Positions 50,896-60,526 of a stretch of DNA of 64,000 nt are shown piece after piece. This DNA is from Tardiphaga sp. 709 (lineage in GTDB: Bacteria > Pseudomonadota > Alphaproteobacteria > Rhizobiales > Xanthobacteraceae). The stretch is taken from assembly GCF_032401055.1 (NCBI RefSeq), contig NZ_CP135529.1, positions 2,728,001 through 2,792,000 on the forward strand. Reading direction: 5' to 3'. Positions within the stretch are counted from its first letter, which is position 1, and every line of letters begins with the position of its first letter. The translations under genes were made by a program, and so were the position numbers. Under the pieces are notes generated by a model that was given only the letters and a program-made list of their open reading frames with translations, was not told the DNA's origin and did not search any database.

Positions 50896-52008
50896 TTAGC
50901 GGCCGCCGAACGTCGTATCGCCGAACAGCGCCTTTTGGGTCGATGGCTGCGAGCGCCAGTATTGCGGCGGCGCCTGCACCTGGCCGCCGAGCTGCGCCGC
51001 CGCGTGCCACGGCCAGCGCGGGTCGTAGAGAATGCCACGTGCGATGGCGACCAGATCGGCCTTGCCGGAGGCCACGATATCTTCAGCCTGCTGCGCGTCG
51101 GTGATCAACCCTACCGCAATTGTCGGCAGTCCCGTCGCCGCTTTCACGGCTTCGGCGAACGGCACCTGATAACCCGGCCCGAGCGCGATCTTCTGCTGCG
51201 GCGAGACACCGCCGGACGAAACATCCATCCAATCGACGCCGCGCTTCTTCAACTCATTGGCGAACACGATGGTCTGCGCGACATCCCAGCCGCCCTCGAC
51301 CCAGTCCGAGGCCGATACGCGGACGCCCACAGGCTTGTGCGCGGGAAAAGCCGCGCGTACCGCGTCGAACACTTCGATTGGAAACCGGATCCGGTTCTCC
51401 AGGGAGCCGCCATAATTGTCGGTGCGCTGGTTGGAGATCGGCGACAGGAATTCGTGCAGCAGATAGCCGTGCGCCGCGTGGATCTCAAGCGCATCGATAC
51501 CAAGCCGTTCAGCCCGCTTCGCGGTCGCGACAAAGGCGTCGCGGATGCGCACGAGGCCCGCGGCATCGATCTCCTGCGGCGGCAATTCGCCGGACTTCTG
51601 CGGAATGGCGGACGGCGCCTGGGCGACCCAGCCGCCTTTGTCGAGCGGGACCTGCTGGCCGCCATCCCATGGGGCGTGACTCGACGCCTTTCGGCCTGCA
51701 TGGGCGATCTGCATGCCAACGGCAATGTTCGAATGTTTGCGTATCGCCGCCAGCACAGGCTTCAACGCGGCTTCGGTCGCGTCATTATAGAGGCCGAGAT
51801 CGCCGGGTGTGATGCGGCCGATGGCTTCCACGGCGGTCGCTTCGATCACCAGCATCGCGGCGCCCGACAGGGCCATATTGCCGAGATGGATCATGTGCCA
51901 GTCGGTGGCGCGGCCATCTTCGGCAGAATACTGGCACATCGGCGCAATGACGATGCGGTTCGGCAGCGTGAGGTCGCGCAGCTTGAAGGGAGAGAACAGG
52001 GCGCTCAT
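50896..52008 (-). CDS. NADH:flavin oxidoreductase (Old Yellow Enzyme, YqjM/XenA-like)
   Basis: 370 residues, FMN TIM barrel. It begins MSALFSPFKLRDLTLPNRIV and has the Cys-type motif APMCQYSAEDG, QIAHAGRKASSHAP, the substrate-binding EIHAAHGYLLHEFLSP (HAAH) and NQRTDNYGGSLENRIRF. The Cys in PMCQYS is the mark of the thermophilic-like YqjM/XenA class. Such enzymes reduce activated alkenes or xenobiotics with NAD(P)H. ATG 52008 is the family start; the frame upstream is not related. Confidence 0.93.
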   Translation of the reverse strand: MSALFSPFKLRDLTLPNRIVIAPMCQYSAEDGRATDWHMIHLGNMALSGAAMLVIEATAVEAIGRITPGDLGLYNDATEAALKPVLAAIRKHSNIAVGMQIAHAGRKASSHAPWDGGQQVPLDKGGWVAQAPSAIPQKSGELPPQEIDAAGLVRIRDAFVATAKRAERLGIDALEIHAAHGYLLHEFLSPISNQRTDNYGGSLENRIRFPIEVFDAVRAAFPAHKPVGVRVSASDWVEGGWDVAQTIVFANELKKRGVDWMDVSSGGVSPQQKIALGPGYQVPFAEAVKAATGLPTIAVGLITDAQQAEDIVASGKADLVAIARGILYDPRWPWHAAAQLGGQVQAPPQYWRSQPSTQKALFGDTTFGGR

Positions 52009-52267
52009 GAAGGTTCCAGGGTGGGAGGACCGAATTGCCATGCGCGGGCGCGCAAGCTTGCCATGCCGACATTGGAATTTGGATGAGAAAACACAAGATG
52101 GCATGCCAAAAGCGACCTCAGCATTGTGCAAGGAGGGTAGCTTTCGACAAATCATTCCCGAAGGAGAGCCCGTTTCTTGGAGAAAGGCGAGCCTAGAAAG
52201 CAAAAGGCGCCCCGGTTACCCGGCGCGCCTCTCCATCTCGTTCATTCGGCGCCGTCGCGCCGATGAC

Positions 52268-52582
52268 TTAGTACGGGCAGACCACTCGGCCCCAGCGACG
52301 GCTGAAATAGCAGCCCGGCGCCACGAAGCGCGGTCCACCGTAGAAGCCATAGCCGCGACCATAGCCACGACCGCCGCCACGGTAGAACCCGCCGCCACGT
52401 CCACGGCCCCAACCGCCGCCGCCACGACCACGACCACCGCCACGGGCCTCGGCCGAGGTGCTGCTCGTGGTGAGCAACACCGTGGACGCGCCGATCAGAC
52501 CAACACAGTAGACAGACACAAGCGCCATCGCTGCCAGGCAGCGGGTCACGATATTGTGGCGCGTCGTTTTGGTTTGAGCCAT
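52268..52582 (-). CDS. Exported Gly/Arg-rich small protein
   Basis: 104 residues. A signal peptide covers ~1-47 with hydrophobic core AAMALVSVYCVGLIGASTVL and cleavage near SAEA. The mature part is a GGGRGRGGGGWGRGRGGG-type repeat followed by YGFYGGPRFVAPGCYFSRRW and ends VVCPY, with two Cys able to form a disulfide. Similar peptides are common in this family of bacteria and unexplained. ATG 52582 has a GGAGAT site; an ATG five codons upstream is an alternative. Confidence 0.75.
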   Translation of the reverse strand: MAQTKTTRHNIVTRCLAAMALVSVYCVGLIGASTVLLTTSSTSAEARGGGRGRGGGGWGRGRGGGFYRGGGRGYGRGYGFYGGPRFVAPGCYFSRRWGRVVCPY

Positions 52583-52970
52583 TCTTGGGATCTCCATTCT
52601 GCGGAAGCACGGCTTTAGAATGCTTCCGGCCTCGAATCGTTCAGTGAGCAATTCTTGATTCACACAGGTGCTGAAACCAGAATAGTAATATGGCCATCAC
52701 AAGGCGTGCACGTACGAACGGCTTTACAATAGGGTCAAGCTCGAACGTCGGTCAAGTTGCCGGCAACGCTGTCACTACGAACGAATGCGCACCTTCACGC
52801 GTCACCTCGCTTTTGACCTCCTGCGTTCATCTTCCCTTCATATTGCCTCGCACTATGCTGATCGCTACGCCTCGCAACTGCGAATATGCGGTCAGTCCCA
52901 CCCACCGCGTCTGCGTTAGCAGCTCGATCCCATCATTCGTCCCTTCCCGCGAATTGCCAGAAGCTGATTC
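52583..52970. other. 388-base divergent region upstream of the carbamoyltransferase gene
   Basis: It holds the promoters of the Gly-rich peptide and the carbamoyltransferase. No strong dyad, ribosome-linked small gene or known consensus stands out. Opposite-strand and overlapping reading frames here look like shadows. Confidence 0.5.
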
Positions 52971-54773
52971 ATGCCCAAACCCAGCTACATCCTCGGTCTC
53001 AACACCTACGATCACGACGTCAGCGCCTGCCTGCTGCGCAACGGCGCGCTGGCCTATGCGATTGAAAAGGAGCGGATTACCCGCGAGAAACACGCGACGG
53101 GGTTCTACAAGGAAGTGATCGACTACGTCCTCGACGCCGAAGGCATCACGCTGGACGACGTCGAGCTGGTTGTGAGCAATTGCTACATCCTGCCGGTTCC
53201 GGAGATGGAAGACCGCCTGATCTATCAGGACATGCCGGGCTTCCTGCCCGAATATGAACGGCAGGACGCCAACGTCCATCCGTTGTTTCGGGCGCGCACC
53301 GGCAAGGTCAAAACGATCTCGCATCATCTGGCGCACGCCTATAGCGCGTTTGCCGTCTGCCCCTTCGAAGAGGGGGCGATCATGATCGTCGACGGCGTCG
53401 GCAGCTATCGCTCCGACGTCATCGAGGCTTATCCCGGCGACGAGCCGGGCTCGAAGCTCGCCCGGGAATCGGAGAGCTATTACACGTTCAAGGGCACGCA
53501 GCTCGACTGCCTGAAGAAAGTCTGGATGGAGCCGGATCGCGGCTTTCTCAGCGACGAATTCTACAACATGCCGGGTCTTGGGGCGCTCTACAGCCGGGCC
53601 TCAACCTATGTGTTCGGCGACTGGAACAAATGCGGCGAGCTGATGGGGCTGGCCCCCTACGGCCGCCGCGACCAGGTCAAGCCGCTGATGGATATTACCG
53701 ACAATGTCCTCAGCGTGCCGCGCTGGACCCCCGAATACAACCAGCCCTATATCGCCGACAGCGATGGCAAGTGGGACACCCATCCGTCGATGCGGCATTG
53801 GGAGGATATCGCCTGGCGCGTGCAGGACGACACCGAGAAGGTGCTGCTCGCCCGCGCGCGCTGGCTGCGCGAGACGACCGGCGCGAAGAACCTCTGCATT
53901 GCCGGCGGCGTCGCGCTGAACTGCGTTGCCAATGGCCGCATCGCCCGCGAAGCCGGCTTCGAGAATGTCTGGATCCAGCCCGCCGCCGGCGACAACGGCA
54001 TCGCCATCGGCTGCGCCTATTACGGCCTGCTCGAAGTGCAGAAGCAGCCGCGCTCTTATGTGATGACGCATTCCTACACGGGAAAGACATACGCCGATCG
54101 GGACATCACGGCGGCGACCCAGCGCACACTCGTCAAGGCGCAGACCAGCGCGGTGCGCAGCGACAATATCTGCCGCGATACGGCCAGGCTGCTCGCCGAC
54201 CAGAAAGTGATCGGCTGGTTTCAGGGCCGCTCGGAATACGGCCCGCGTGCGCTCGGCAATCGCAGCATCATCGCCGATCCACGCCGGCCGGAGATGAAGG
54301 ACATCCTCAATTCACGCGTGAAACACCGTCAGCCGTTCCGGCCATTCGCACCGATTGTGCTCGCTGAGCGCGCCAGAGAGATTTTCGAAGGCGATCAGGA
54401 TTCGCCGTTTATGCTGATCGCCGCCCCGGTGCGCCCCGAATGGCGCGAGAAGATTCCGGCCATCGTGCATATCGATGGAACGGCGCGCATCCAGACCGTC
54501 ACGGAGGATACCAATCCGGTGCTCTATCGGTTGCTGAAGGAATTCGATGCGCTCACCGGCGTGCCGGTGTTGCTCAATACGTCGTTCAACGTGAAGGGCG
54601 AACCGATCGTCGAGACCCCGCGCGATGCCATGGCGTGTTTCATCAATACCGGCATCGATCATCTGATCCTCCACGATACGCTGGTGTCCAAGACATCGGC
54701 GCATCGTTTCGTCGCCCCGCTGGTGCGCACCTATATGGACATCGCGGGGCTGGTCATGTCGAATGTGAAGTAG
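52971..54773 (+). CDS. Carbamoyltransferase of the NodU/CmcH/TobZ family
   Basis: 600 residues. The N-terminal Kae1/YrdC-related ATP-binding domain starts ILGLNTYDHDVSACLLRNGA and has the metal ligands SHHLAHAYSAFAV (HHxxH), IMIVDGVGSYRS and CIAGGVALNCVANGR. The C-terminal domain has WFQGRSEYGPRALGNRSI, the family's signature, and VPVLLNTSFNVKGEP. It transfers a carbamoyl group from carbamoyl phosphate to a hydroxyl of a sugar or other small molecule. No sugar-pathway or nod gene lies beside it, so the acceptor is unknown; surface polysaccharide is possible. Confidence 0.92.
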   Translation: MPKPSYILGLNTYDHDVSACLLRNGALAYAIEKERITREKHATGFYKEVIDYVLDAEGITLDDVELVVSNCYILPVPEMEDRLIYQDMPGFLPEYERQDANVHPLFRARTGKVKTISHHLAHAYSAFAVCPFEEGAIMIVDGVGSYRSDVIEAYPGDEPGSKLARESESYYTFKGTQLDCLKKVWMEPDRGFLSDEFYNMPGLGALYSRASTYVFGDWNKCGELMGLAPYGRRDQVKPLMDITDNVLSVPRWTPEYNQPYIADSDGKWDTHPSMRHWEDIAWRVQDDTEKVLLARARWLRETTGAKNLCIAGGVALNCVANGRIAREAGFENVWIQPAAGDNGIAIGCAYYGLLEVQKQPRSYVMTHSYTGKTYADRDITAATQRTLVKAQTSAVRSDNICRDTARLLADQKVIGWFQGRSEYGPRALGNRSIIADPRRPEMKDILNSRVKHRQPFRPFAPIVLAERAREIFEGDQDSPFMLIAAPVRPEWREKIPAIVHIDGTARIQTVTEDTNPVLYRLLKEFDALTGVPVLLNTSFNVKGEPIVETPRDAMACFINTGIDHLILHDTLVSKTSAHRFVAPLVRTYMDIAGLVMSNVK

Positions 54774-54838
54774 GGGAACGCTTTCTTTCTTCGCCCTCCC
54801 CAAAGTGCCGCGAAGCGGCGCGCAGTGGAGAGGAAAGA

Positions 54839-56530
54839 CTACGCCGCCCGCACCGCGTTCAGGAACTTGCTGACTTCGTCCTTCAATCGCGTGCTGTCCG
54901 AGGACAGCGATTGCGCCGCAGCGAGAACCTGAGTCGAGGCAGATCCGGTCTCTGTCGCACCACGCTGCACATCAACGATGTTCGACGAGACCTGCATCGT
55001 GCCCTGCGCCGCCTGTTGAACGTTGCGGGAAATCTCCTGCGTCGCGGCACCCTGCTCTTCCACCGCGGAAGCAATGGTCGAAGCAATCTCGGACATGCGG
55101 CCGATAGTGTCGCCGATCTCCTTGATGGCGCCGACCGATTCTTGCGTTGCCGCCTGGATACCGGAAATCTGCATCGATATCTCCCCGGTCGCCTTGGCAG
55201 TCTGCTCAGCGAGTGCCTTCACTTCAGAGGCCACGACCGCGAAACCGCGACCGGCTTCGCCGGCACGCGCCGCTTCAATGGTCGCATTCAGCGCCAGCAG
55301 ATTTGTCTGGCCTGCGATATTGTTGATCAGCTCGACCACATCGCCGATGCGTGCTGCAGCGCTGACGAGTTCGCCGACGCGATCGTTGGTCTTGCGCGCC
55401 TGATCCACCGCCTGTCCTGCGATTGCGGCCGATTCTTGCACCTGACGGCTGATCTCGTTGACCGACGACGCCATTTCCTCGGTGGCCGATGCCACCGACT
55501 GCACATTGGTCGAAGCTTCTTCCGAGGCAGCGGCGACGGTCGTCGTCAGTTCCTGCGAACGTTCGGCGGTCGCAGTCAGCGTGCCGGCAGAAGCCTCAAG
55601 TTCAGTCGATGCCGACGACACCGTCTCGACGATCTCGCCGATCATGGTTTCAAACTGGCGGGTGATATTATCGACGCGGCGGCCGCGTTCGATTTTGGCT
55701 TCTGCGTCGGCTGCCGCAGCTTCATCCACCGCGCGCTTGTCGATCAGCGCCTGCTTGAACACCTGCAGGGCGTCGCCCATGGTTCCGATCTCGGTCTTCA
55801 TGCCCTGATGGGGCACCATCGCCGAGAGATCGCCGGCGCCGAGGGCTTGCATCGGCTTGACGATCGACGCGATGCCGCCAGAGACGTCCTTTACCAGATA
55901 GATGCCGATACCGATGCCAAGAATCGCCGATGTGCCGAGCATGATGGCGAGCAGCATGAAGGCTGTATTGTAATTGTCTTCGGCGCTCTTGCCGGCCGCA
56001 TCCGCGCCGATCTTGTTCAGCGCAATATCCTTGTCGAGCAGATCATCCGCCTTCTTACCGATGGGCAGCACCTTGCTCTCGTTCAGATCCTGCGGTTCGT
56101 TGGGAATTTTTCCGACGCTGGCGCGCGAAAGTGCCAGAACTTCCTGGACGCCAGTCATGTAAAGGCCCCACTGCTGCGCCCATTGCGTATATAGGGCGCG
56201 CTCCTCGGGCGATGAAATCAGCGTCTCATAGATCGCGCGGATCTTCATGTTGTCCGCATCAGTATTGATCAGTCGTTTCTCGGCCGATGCCTTCGCTTCC
56301 GGCGTTGCCGCCAGCATATGGAGACGCACGATATTCCGATAGACGTTCACACCGGCGCGAAGCTCGCCCAGCGAGCGGACGCTCGGCAACCAGCTTTTCT
56401 GGATTTCCGACGCTTCGCCGTAGATGGCACGCATCTTGGTGACAGCCAGAGCACCCATGCCACCCATGGCTATCAACAAGAAGGAAATGACAATGGTGAT
56501 CTTCGCGCGAATGGAAAGGTTGGCGAGCAT
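54839..56530 (-). CDS. Methyl-accepting chemotaxis protein 1
   Basis: 563 residues. First membrane helix ([20 protein letters not shown], ~12-31), a four-helix-bundle-like periplasmic sensor to ~185, second helix ([20 protein letters not shown]), HAMP (~215-265, with [20 protein letters not shown]), then the signalling hairpin. The CheA/CheW tip reads [20 protein letters not shown]. There is no C-terminal NWETF-like tether; the end is [12 protein letters not shown] 56530 is chosen because a shared leader with GAGGGA lies just upstream. It is the leftmost of five tandem receptors, and no che genes are in the window. Confidence 0.95.
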   Translation of the reverse strand: MLANLSIRAKITIVISFLLIAMGGMGALAVTKMRAIYGEASEIQKSWLPSVRSLGELRAGVNVYRNIVRLHMLAATPEAKASAEKRLINTDADNMKIRAIYETLISSPEERALYTQWAQQWGLYMTGVQEVLALSRASVGKIPNEPQDLNESKVLPIGKKADDLLDKDIALNKIGADAAGKSAEDNYNTAFMLLAIMLGTSAILGIGIGIYLVKDVSGGIASIVKPMQALGAGDLSAMVPHQGMKTEIGTMGDALQVFKQALIDKRAVDEAAAADAEAKIERGRRVDNITRQFETMIGEIVETVSSASTELEASAGTLTATAERSQELTTTVAAASEEASTNVQSVASATEEMASSVNEISRQVQESAAIAGQAVDQARKTNDRVGELVSAAARIGDVVELINNIAGQTNLLALNATIEAARAGEAGRGFAVVASEVKALAEQTAKATGEISMQISGIQAATQESVGAIKEIGDTIGRMSEIASTIASAVEEQGAATQEISRNVQQAAQGTMQVSSNIVDVQRGATETGSASTQVLAAAQSLSSDSTRLKDEVSKFLNAVRAA

Positions 56531-56540
56531 GAGTCCGTGT

Positions 56541-56563
56541 TCCCTCGGTATTCTACCGTTGGT
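56541..56563 (-). promoter_or_regulatory. Conserved leader hairpin and ribosome site of chemoreceptor 1
   Basis: On the minus strand the message reads CAACGGT-AGAAT-ACCG-AGGGA: a four-pair stem (CGGT/ACCG) then the ribosome site. The same arrangement with loop CAAAA lies at 58506-58528. Identical stem, different loop. Confidence 0.55.
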
Positions 56564-56677
56564 CAGCAATGGCAGAGCTTCAATTTATGATCGCGGCCTG
56601 CGCGACGTTTGGCGGCAATTACCAGTCGAGCACAGATTGAAAACAATGGTCTGAGCCCGCGTGAAAGAGAGTGGCGA

Positions 56678-56699
56678 GATAAAGTTAAAAAGCAGTGCA
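56678..56699 (-). promoter_or_regulatory. Shared promoter-like box of chemoreceptor 1
   Basis: Minus-strand TGCACTGCTTTTTAACTTTATC lies 148 bases before the start; the counterpart at 58635-58656 matches at 19 of 22 positions although the flanking DNA differs. TTTATC could be a -10 element. Confidence 0.5.
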
Positions 56700-56765
56700 A
56701 CACGAACTGCGTTATCGCATGCTCCCCATGTGACAACGTTGCCTTCATCAGATCATCCAATACAT

Positions 56766-56797
56766 ATGAAAGCCGACGCTTACGCGCTGGCTTTCAT
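56766..56797 (-). terminator. Terminator of chemoreceptor 2
   Basis: ATGAAAGCC pairs with 56789-56797 (9 bp, 14-base loop), 20 bases after the stop. It resembles the hairpin after chemoreceptor 3, including the loop sequence GCGCGTNAGCGTC. Confidence 0.65.
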
Positions 56798-56816
56798 GAT
56801 TGTGCTGTGTTGAATG

Positions 56817-58496
56817 TCAGGCCGCGCGTACCGCGCTGAGGAACTTGCTGACTTCATCCTTCAGTCGCGTGCTGTCCGAGGACAGTGATTGCGCCGCAGC
56901 GAGAACCTGAGTCGAGGCAGATCCAGTCTCTGTTGCACCACGCTGCACATCAACGATGTTCGACGAGACCTGCATCGTGCCCTGCGCCGCCTGCTGGACA
57001 TTGCGCGAAATCTCCTGCGTCGCGGCGCCCTGCTCTTCCACCGCCGACGCGATGGTCGAAGCGATCTCCGACATGCGGCCGATAGTGTCGCCAATCTCCT
57101 TGATGGCACCGACCGATTCCTGCGTCGCCGCCTGGATGCCGGATATCTGCGTCGAGATCTCGCCGGTCGCCTTGGCAGTCTGCTCAGCGAGTGCCTTCAC
57201 TTCAGAGGCCACGACAGCGAAACCGCGGCCAGCTTCGCCGGCACGGGCCGCTTCGATGGTGGCGTTGAGCGCCAGCAGGTTTGTCTGGCCTGCGATGTTG
57301 TTGATCAGCTCGACCACATCGCCGATACGCGCTGCAGCGCTGGCGAGCTCGCCGACGCGATCATTGGTCTTGCGTGCCTGATCCACCGCCTGCCCTGCGA
57401 TCGCAGCTGACTCCTGCACCTGACGGCTGATCTCGTTGACCGACGAGGCCATTTCTTCAGTGGCCGATGCCACTGACTGCACATTGGTCGATGCTTCTTC
57501 GGAGGCGGCCGCCACCGTCGTGGTCAATTCCTGCGAGCGCTCCGCCGTGGCGGTCAGCGTACCCGCCGAGGCTTCCAGTTCGGTCGATGCCGACGACACC
57601 GTCTCGACGATCTCGCCGATCATCGATTCGAAGTTGCGGGTGATGCTGTCGACGCGGCGGCCACGCTCGATCTTGGCTTCGGCATCGGCCGCTGCGGCTT
57701 CGTCCGCCGCGCGCTTGTCGATCAGCGCCTGTTTGAACACCTGCAGGGAGTCCGCCATCGTTCCGATTTCGGTCTTCTCGCCCTGATGCGGAACATTTGC
57801 AGTCAGGTCACCCGTACCGAGCGCCTGCATCGGCAACACGATCGACGTAATACCGGCGGAGACATCGCGCACAAGCAGGATAGCCGCACCGACGCCGACA
57901 ACAACCGCAAACAAGAGCGAACCGATCACCATCTTGATGGCGACTCCAAAGCTGTCCGTCGCCAGTTCTCCGGCCGCCAAAGCTCCCTTGTTGTTGAGCT
58001 CGACATCCTTCTGCAGGGCTTCGTCCGCCTTGAAGCCGATCTGGTTGACCTTCACGTTCATATCTCGCGCTTCATCACGAGCGTTCTTACGCGACAATGC
58101 AAGAACCGGCTGCAATGCGACGATATATTCGCTCCAGAGCTTGCTGAATTCATTGTACATCGCGCGTTCCTCGGGCGACGAAATCATCGGCTCATACGTT
58201 TTGCGCGCCTTGTCGAGCATCTCGGCGTAACGCACCAGCGTGTCGTCCTGAACCTTCGTATCTGCGGCATCCGTTGCAAGCAGATGTCCGCGAACCACAG
58301 AGCGATAGCTGATCGTTGCAGCGCGGACTTCACCCAAAGAGCGCACACTCGGCAGCCAGCTTGTGACGATATCGGACGTAGCTCCGTTGATAGTGTACAT
58401 CTGCTTGATGGCCAGCGCGCCCATTGCAGACATGGCGAGCAGCAGGAACGAGACGACAAGAGTGATCTTGGTGCGGATGGACAGGCTGGCAAACAT
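56817..58496 (-). CDS. Methyl-accepting chemotaxis protein 2
   Basis: 559 residues, same layout as receptor 1: helix one ([20 protein letters not shown]), periplasmic four-helix sensor, helix two ([20 protein letters not shown]), HAMP and hairpin. From HAMP onward it is almost identical to receptors 1 and 3, and the DNA of the last 230 bases matches receptor 1 at roughly nine of ten positions; the sensor domain differs clearly (for example [20 protein letters not shown]). It ends KFLSAVRAA without a CheR tether. ATG 58496 fits helix one and the AGGGA site; an upstream in-frame ATG at 58742 is less likely. Confidence 0.95.
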   Translation of the reverse strand: MFASLSIRTKITLVVSFLLLAMSAMGALAIKQMYTINGATSDIVTSWLPSVRSLGEVRAATISYRSVVRGHLLATDAADTKVQDDTLVRYAEMLDKARKTYEPMISSPEERAMYNEFSKLWSEYIVALQPVLALSRKNARDEARDMNVKVNQIGFKADEALQKDVELNNKGALAAGELATDSFGVAIKMVIGSLLFAVVVGVGAAILLVRDVSAGITSIVLPMQALGTGDLTANVPHQGEKTEIGTMADSLQVFKQALIDKRAADEAAAADAEAKIERGRRVDSITRNFESMIGEIVETVSSASTELEASAGTLTATAERSQELTTTVAAASEEASTNVQSVASATEEMASSVNEISRQVQESAAIAGQAVDQARKTNDRVGELASAAARIGDVVELINNIAGQTNLLALNATIEAARAGEAGRGFAVVASEVKALAEQTAKATGEISTQISGIQAATQESVGAIKEIGDTIGRMSEIASTIASAVEEQGAATQEISRNVQQAAQGTMQVSSNIVDVQRGATETGSASTQVLAAAQSLSSDSTRLKDEVSKFLSAVRAA

Positions 58497-58505
58497 AGGT
58501 GATGG

Positions 58506-58528
58506 TCCCTCGGTTTTTGACCGTTGGC
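58506..58528 (-). promoter_or_regulatory. Conserved leader hairpin and ribosome site of chemoreceptor 2
   Basis: Minus-strand CAACGGT-CAAAA-ACCG-AGGGA, the counterpart of 56541-56563. The stem is kept while the loop changes. Confidence 0.55.
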
Positions 58529-58634
58529 GCGCAACTGCACGAATGGTATTTTCTGGGTTTGAAGACACGGCATGCATTGGAGCTGCCGGCCGAGCGTCGA
58601 TAGCGATCAACGATCTCGTGATCGAGATTGTCCG

Positions 58635-58656
58635 GATAAAGTTAAGGAGCGGTGCA
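58635..58656 (-). promoter_or_regulatory. Shared promoter-like box of chemoreceptor 2
   Basis: Minus-strand TGCACCGCTCCTTAACTTTATC, 139 bases before the start; counterpart of 56678-56699. Confidence 0.5.
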
Positions 58657-58721
58657 TCATGACTGCTTCTTGTGCATGGCTTCTTGAGCGAACGTAGCGC
58701 ACGCGCATAACAACACCATCG

Positions 58722-58757
58722 CGCAAGAAAGCCGACGCTCACGCGCCGGCTTTTGCG
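58722..58757 (-). terminator. Terminator of chemoreceptor 3
   Basis: AAAGCCG (58728-58734) pairs with CGGCTTT (58747-58753), extended by GCAA/TTGC-like arms. Located 24 bases after the stop and similar to the one following receptor 2. Confidence 0.65.
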
Positions 58758-58780
58758 TTGTACACGTATGTTCAGGCCCG

Positions 58781-60472
58781 TTAGGCAGCGCGCACTGAGT
58801 TCAGAAACTTGCCCACTTCGTTCTTGAGACGTGTGCTGTCCGATGACAGTGACCGCGCGGCCGAAAGCACCTGCGACGACGCAGAGCCGGTCTCGGACGC
58901 TCCGCGCTGCACATCGGTGATGTTCGACGAGACCTGCATGGTACCCTGTGCCGCCTGCTGAACGTTACGCGAAATCTCCTGCGTCGCGGCGCCCTGCTCT
59001 TCCACCGCCGACGCGATCGTCGAGGCAATCTCGGACATCCGGCCGATGGTGTCGCCGATCTCCTTGATGGCTCCAACCGATTCCTGCGTCGCCGCCTGGA
59101 TACCGGAGATCTGCGTCGAAATCTCGCCAGTCGCCTTGGCAGTCTGCTCAGCGAGGGCCTTCACTTCGGAAGCCACGACCGCGAAGCCCCGGCCCGCTTC
59201 GCCAGCACGCGCCGCCTCGATGGTTGCGTTGAGCGCCAGCAGGTTTGTCTGGCCGGCGATATTGTTGATGAGCTCGACGACGTCCCCAATGCGGGACGCA
59301 GCGCTGGCGAGTTCGCTGACGCGATCGTTGGTATGGCGCGCCTGATCGACCGCCTGATTGGCGATACTCGCCGATTCCTGCACCTGTCGGCTGATCTCGT
59401 TAACCGACGAGGCCATTTCTTCAGTGGCCGATGCCACCGACTGGACGTTGGTGGAAGCTTCTTCGGACGCTGCCGCCACTGTGGTGGCCAGGTCCTGGGA
59501 ACGTTCGGCTGTCGCGGTCAGCGTGCTTGCGGAAGCTTCGAGTTCGGTCGATGCCGACGATACGGTCTCCACGATCTCGCCGATCATCGATTCGAATTCG
59601 CGGGTGATGTTGTCAACGCGGCGACCACGCTCGATCTTGGCTTCGGCGTCGGCAGAGGCAGCTTCATCTGCCGCGCGTTTGTCGATCAGCGCCTGCTTGA
59701 ACACCTGAAGCGTGTCGGCCATCGCGCCGATCTCGGTCTTTTCGCCCTGATGCGCCACATGCGCCGTGAGATCGCCTGCGCTCAGCGCCTGCATCGGCTG
59801 CACGATCGAAGCGATACCCGACGACACGTCCTTGACCAGATAAATGCCGATGCCGATGCCGATGACCGCCGTCGCTGCAATGATCACGATGACCGTCATC
59901 AGCGCCGAACCATAGCTGTCATCGGCCTTCTGTCCCGATGCTGCCGCACCCTTGTCGTTGAATTCGATGGCCTTGCGCAGGGCAAAATCGGCTTTGGATC
60001 CCAGCGGGTTGATCACATTCAGATTGAGCTCATGAGCTTCCTGACTGCTTTTGCCGAGATTCTTGCGATCGAGCACAAAGATTTCCTGGCTGCGTGATAC
60101 GTAGTTGTCCCACTCCTTGCTCCAGTCGTTGAAGATTGCGCGCTCTTCGGGGCTCGATACCAACTTGTCATAGGCAGTTCGCTCGTCAGCGGCCCGCTTG
60201 ACGATGGTGTCGATACCAGCCTCGGTCTTCTGCATCTGGTCAGCATTGGCTGCGAGGATGTGCGCGCGCACCAGATTGCGATAATCGATGGTCGTCGCCC
60301 GTAGCCCGCCGAGAACACGGACGCTTGGAAGCCAGTTCTTCTGGATGTCCGACGCATTGGCGTTAATTGTCTGCATCTTGCTGACAGCAAGCGCCCCCAT
60401 CCCCGTCATTGCGATTAACAGAAAAGCGATAACGATGGTGATCTTGGCTTTGATAGAGATGTTCGAGAGCAT
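58781..60472 (-). CDS. Methyl-accepting chemotaxis protein 3
   Basis: 563 residues. Helix one [20 protein letters not shown], a periplasmic sensor with its own sequence ([20 protein letters not shown]), helix two [24 protein letters not shown], and a signalling region nearly identical to receptors 1 and 2 ([20 protein letters not shown] tip). End KFLNSVRAA. Upstream, TATCG-AG-CGATA forms a small stem just before ACAGGA, like the stems of receptors 1 and 2 but of different sequence. It starts 54 bases after the stop of receptor 4, so both may be on one transcript. Confidence 0.95.
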   Translation of the reverse strand: MLSNISIKAKITIVIAFLLIAMTGMGALAVSKMQTINANASDIQKNWLPSVRVLGGLRATTIDYRNLVRAHILAANADQMQKTEAGIDTIVKRAADERTAYDKLVSSPEERAIFNDWSKEWDNYVSRSQEIFVLDRKNLGKSSQEAHELNLNVINPLGSKADFALRKAIEFNDKGAAASGQKADDSYGSALMTVIVIIAATAVIGIGIGIYLVKDVSSGIASIVQPMQALSAGDLTAHVAHQGEKTEIGAMADTLQVFKQALIDKRAADEAASADAEAKIERGRRVDNITREFESMIGEIVETVSSASTELEASASTLTATAERSQDLATTVAAASEEASTNVQSVASATEEMASSVNEISRQVQESASIANQAVDQARHTNDRVSELASAASRIGDVVELINNIAGQTNLLALNATIEAARAGEAGRGFAVVASEVKALAEQTAKATGEISTQISGIQAATQESVGAIKEIGDTIGRMSEIASTIASAVEEQGAATQEISRNVQQAAQGTMQVSSNITDVQRGASETGSASSQVLSAARSLSSDSTRLKNEVGKFLNSVRAA

Positions 60473-60526
60473 GGCTGGACGTCCTGTTATCGCTCGATAG
60501 AATGATCAGTTCTGATCCCGCATGGC

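Noticed and set aside
52971-54773. Naming the carbamoyltransferase nodU
   Set aside because: No nod box or nod genes nearby, and family members have many acceptors.
54440-56194. 584-codon plus-strand frame over the carbamoyltransferase end and chemoreceptor 1
   Set aside because: Similar frames appear opposite each receptor because their codons are alike; no protein features.
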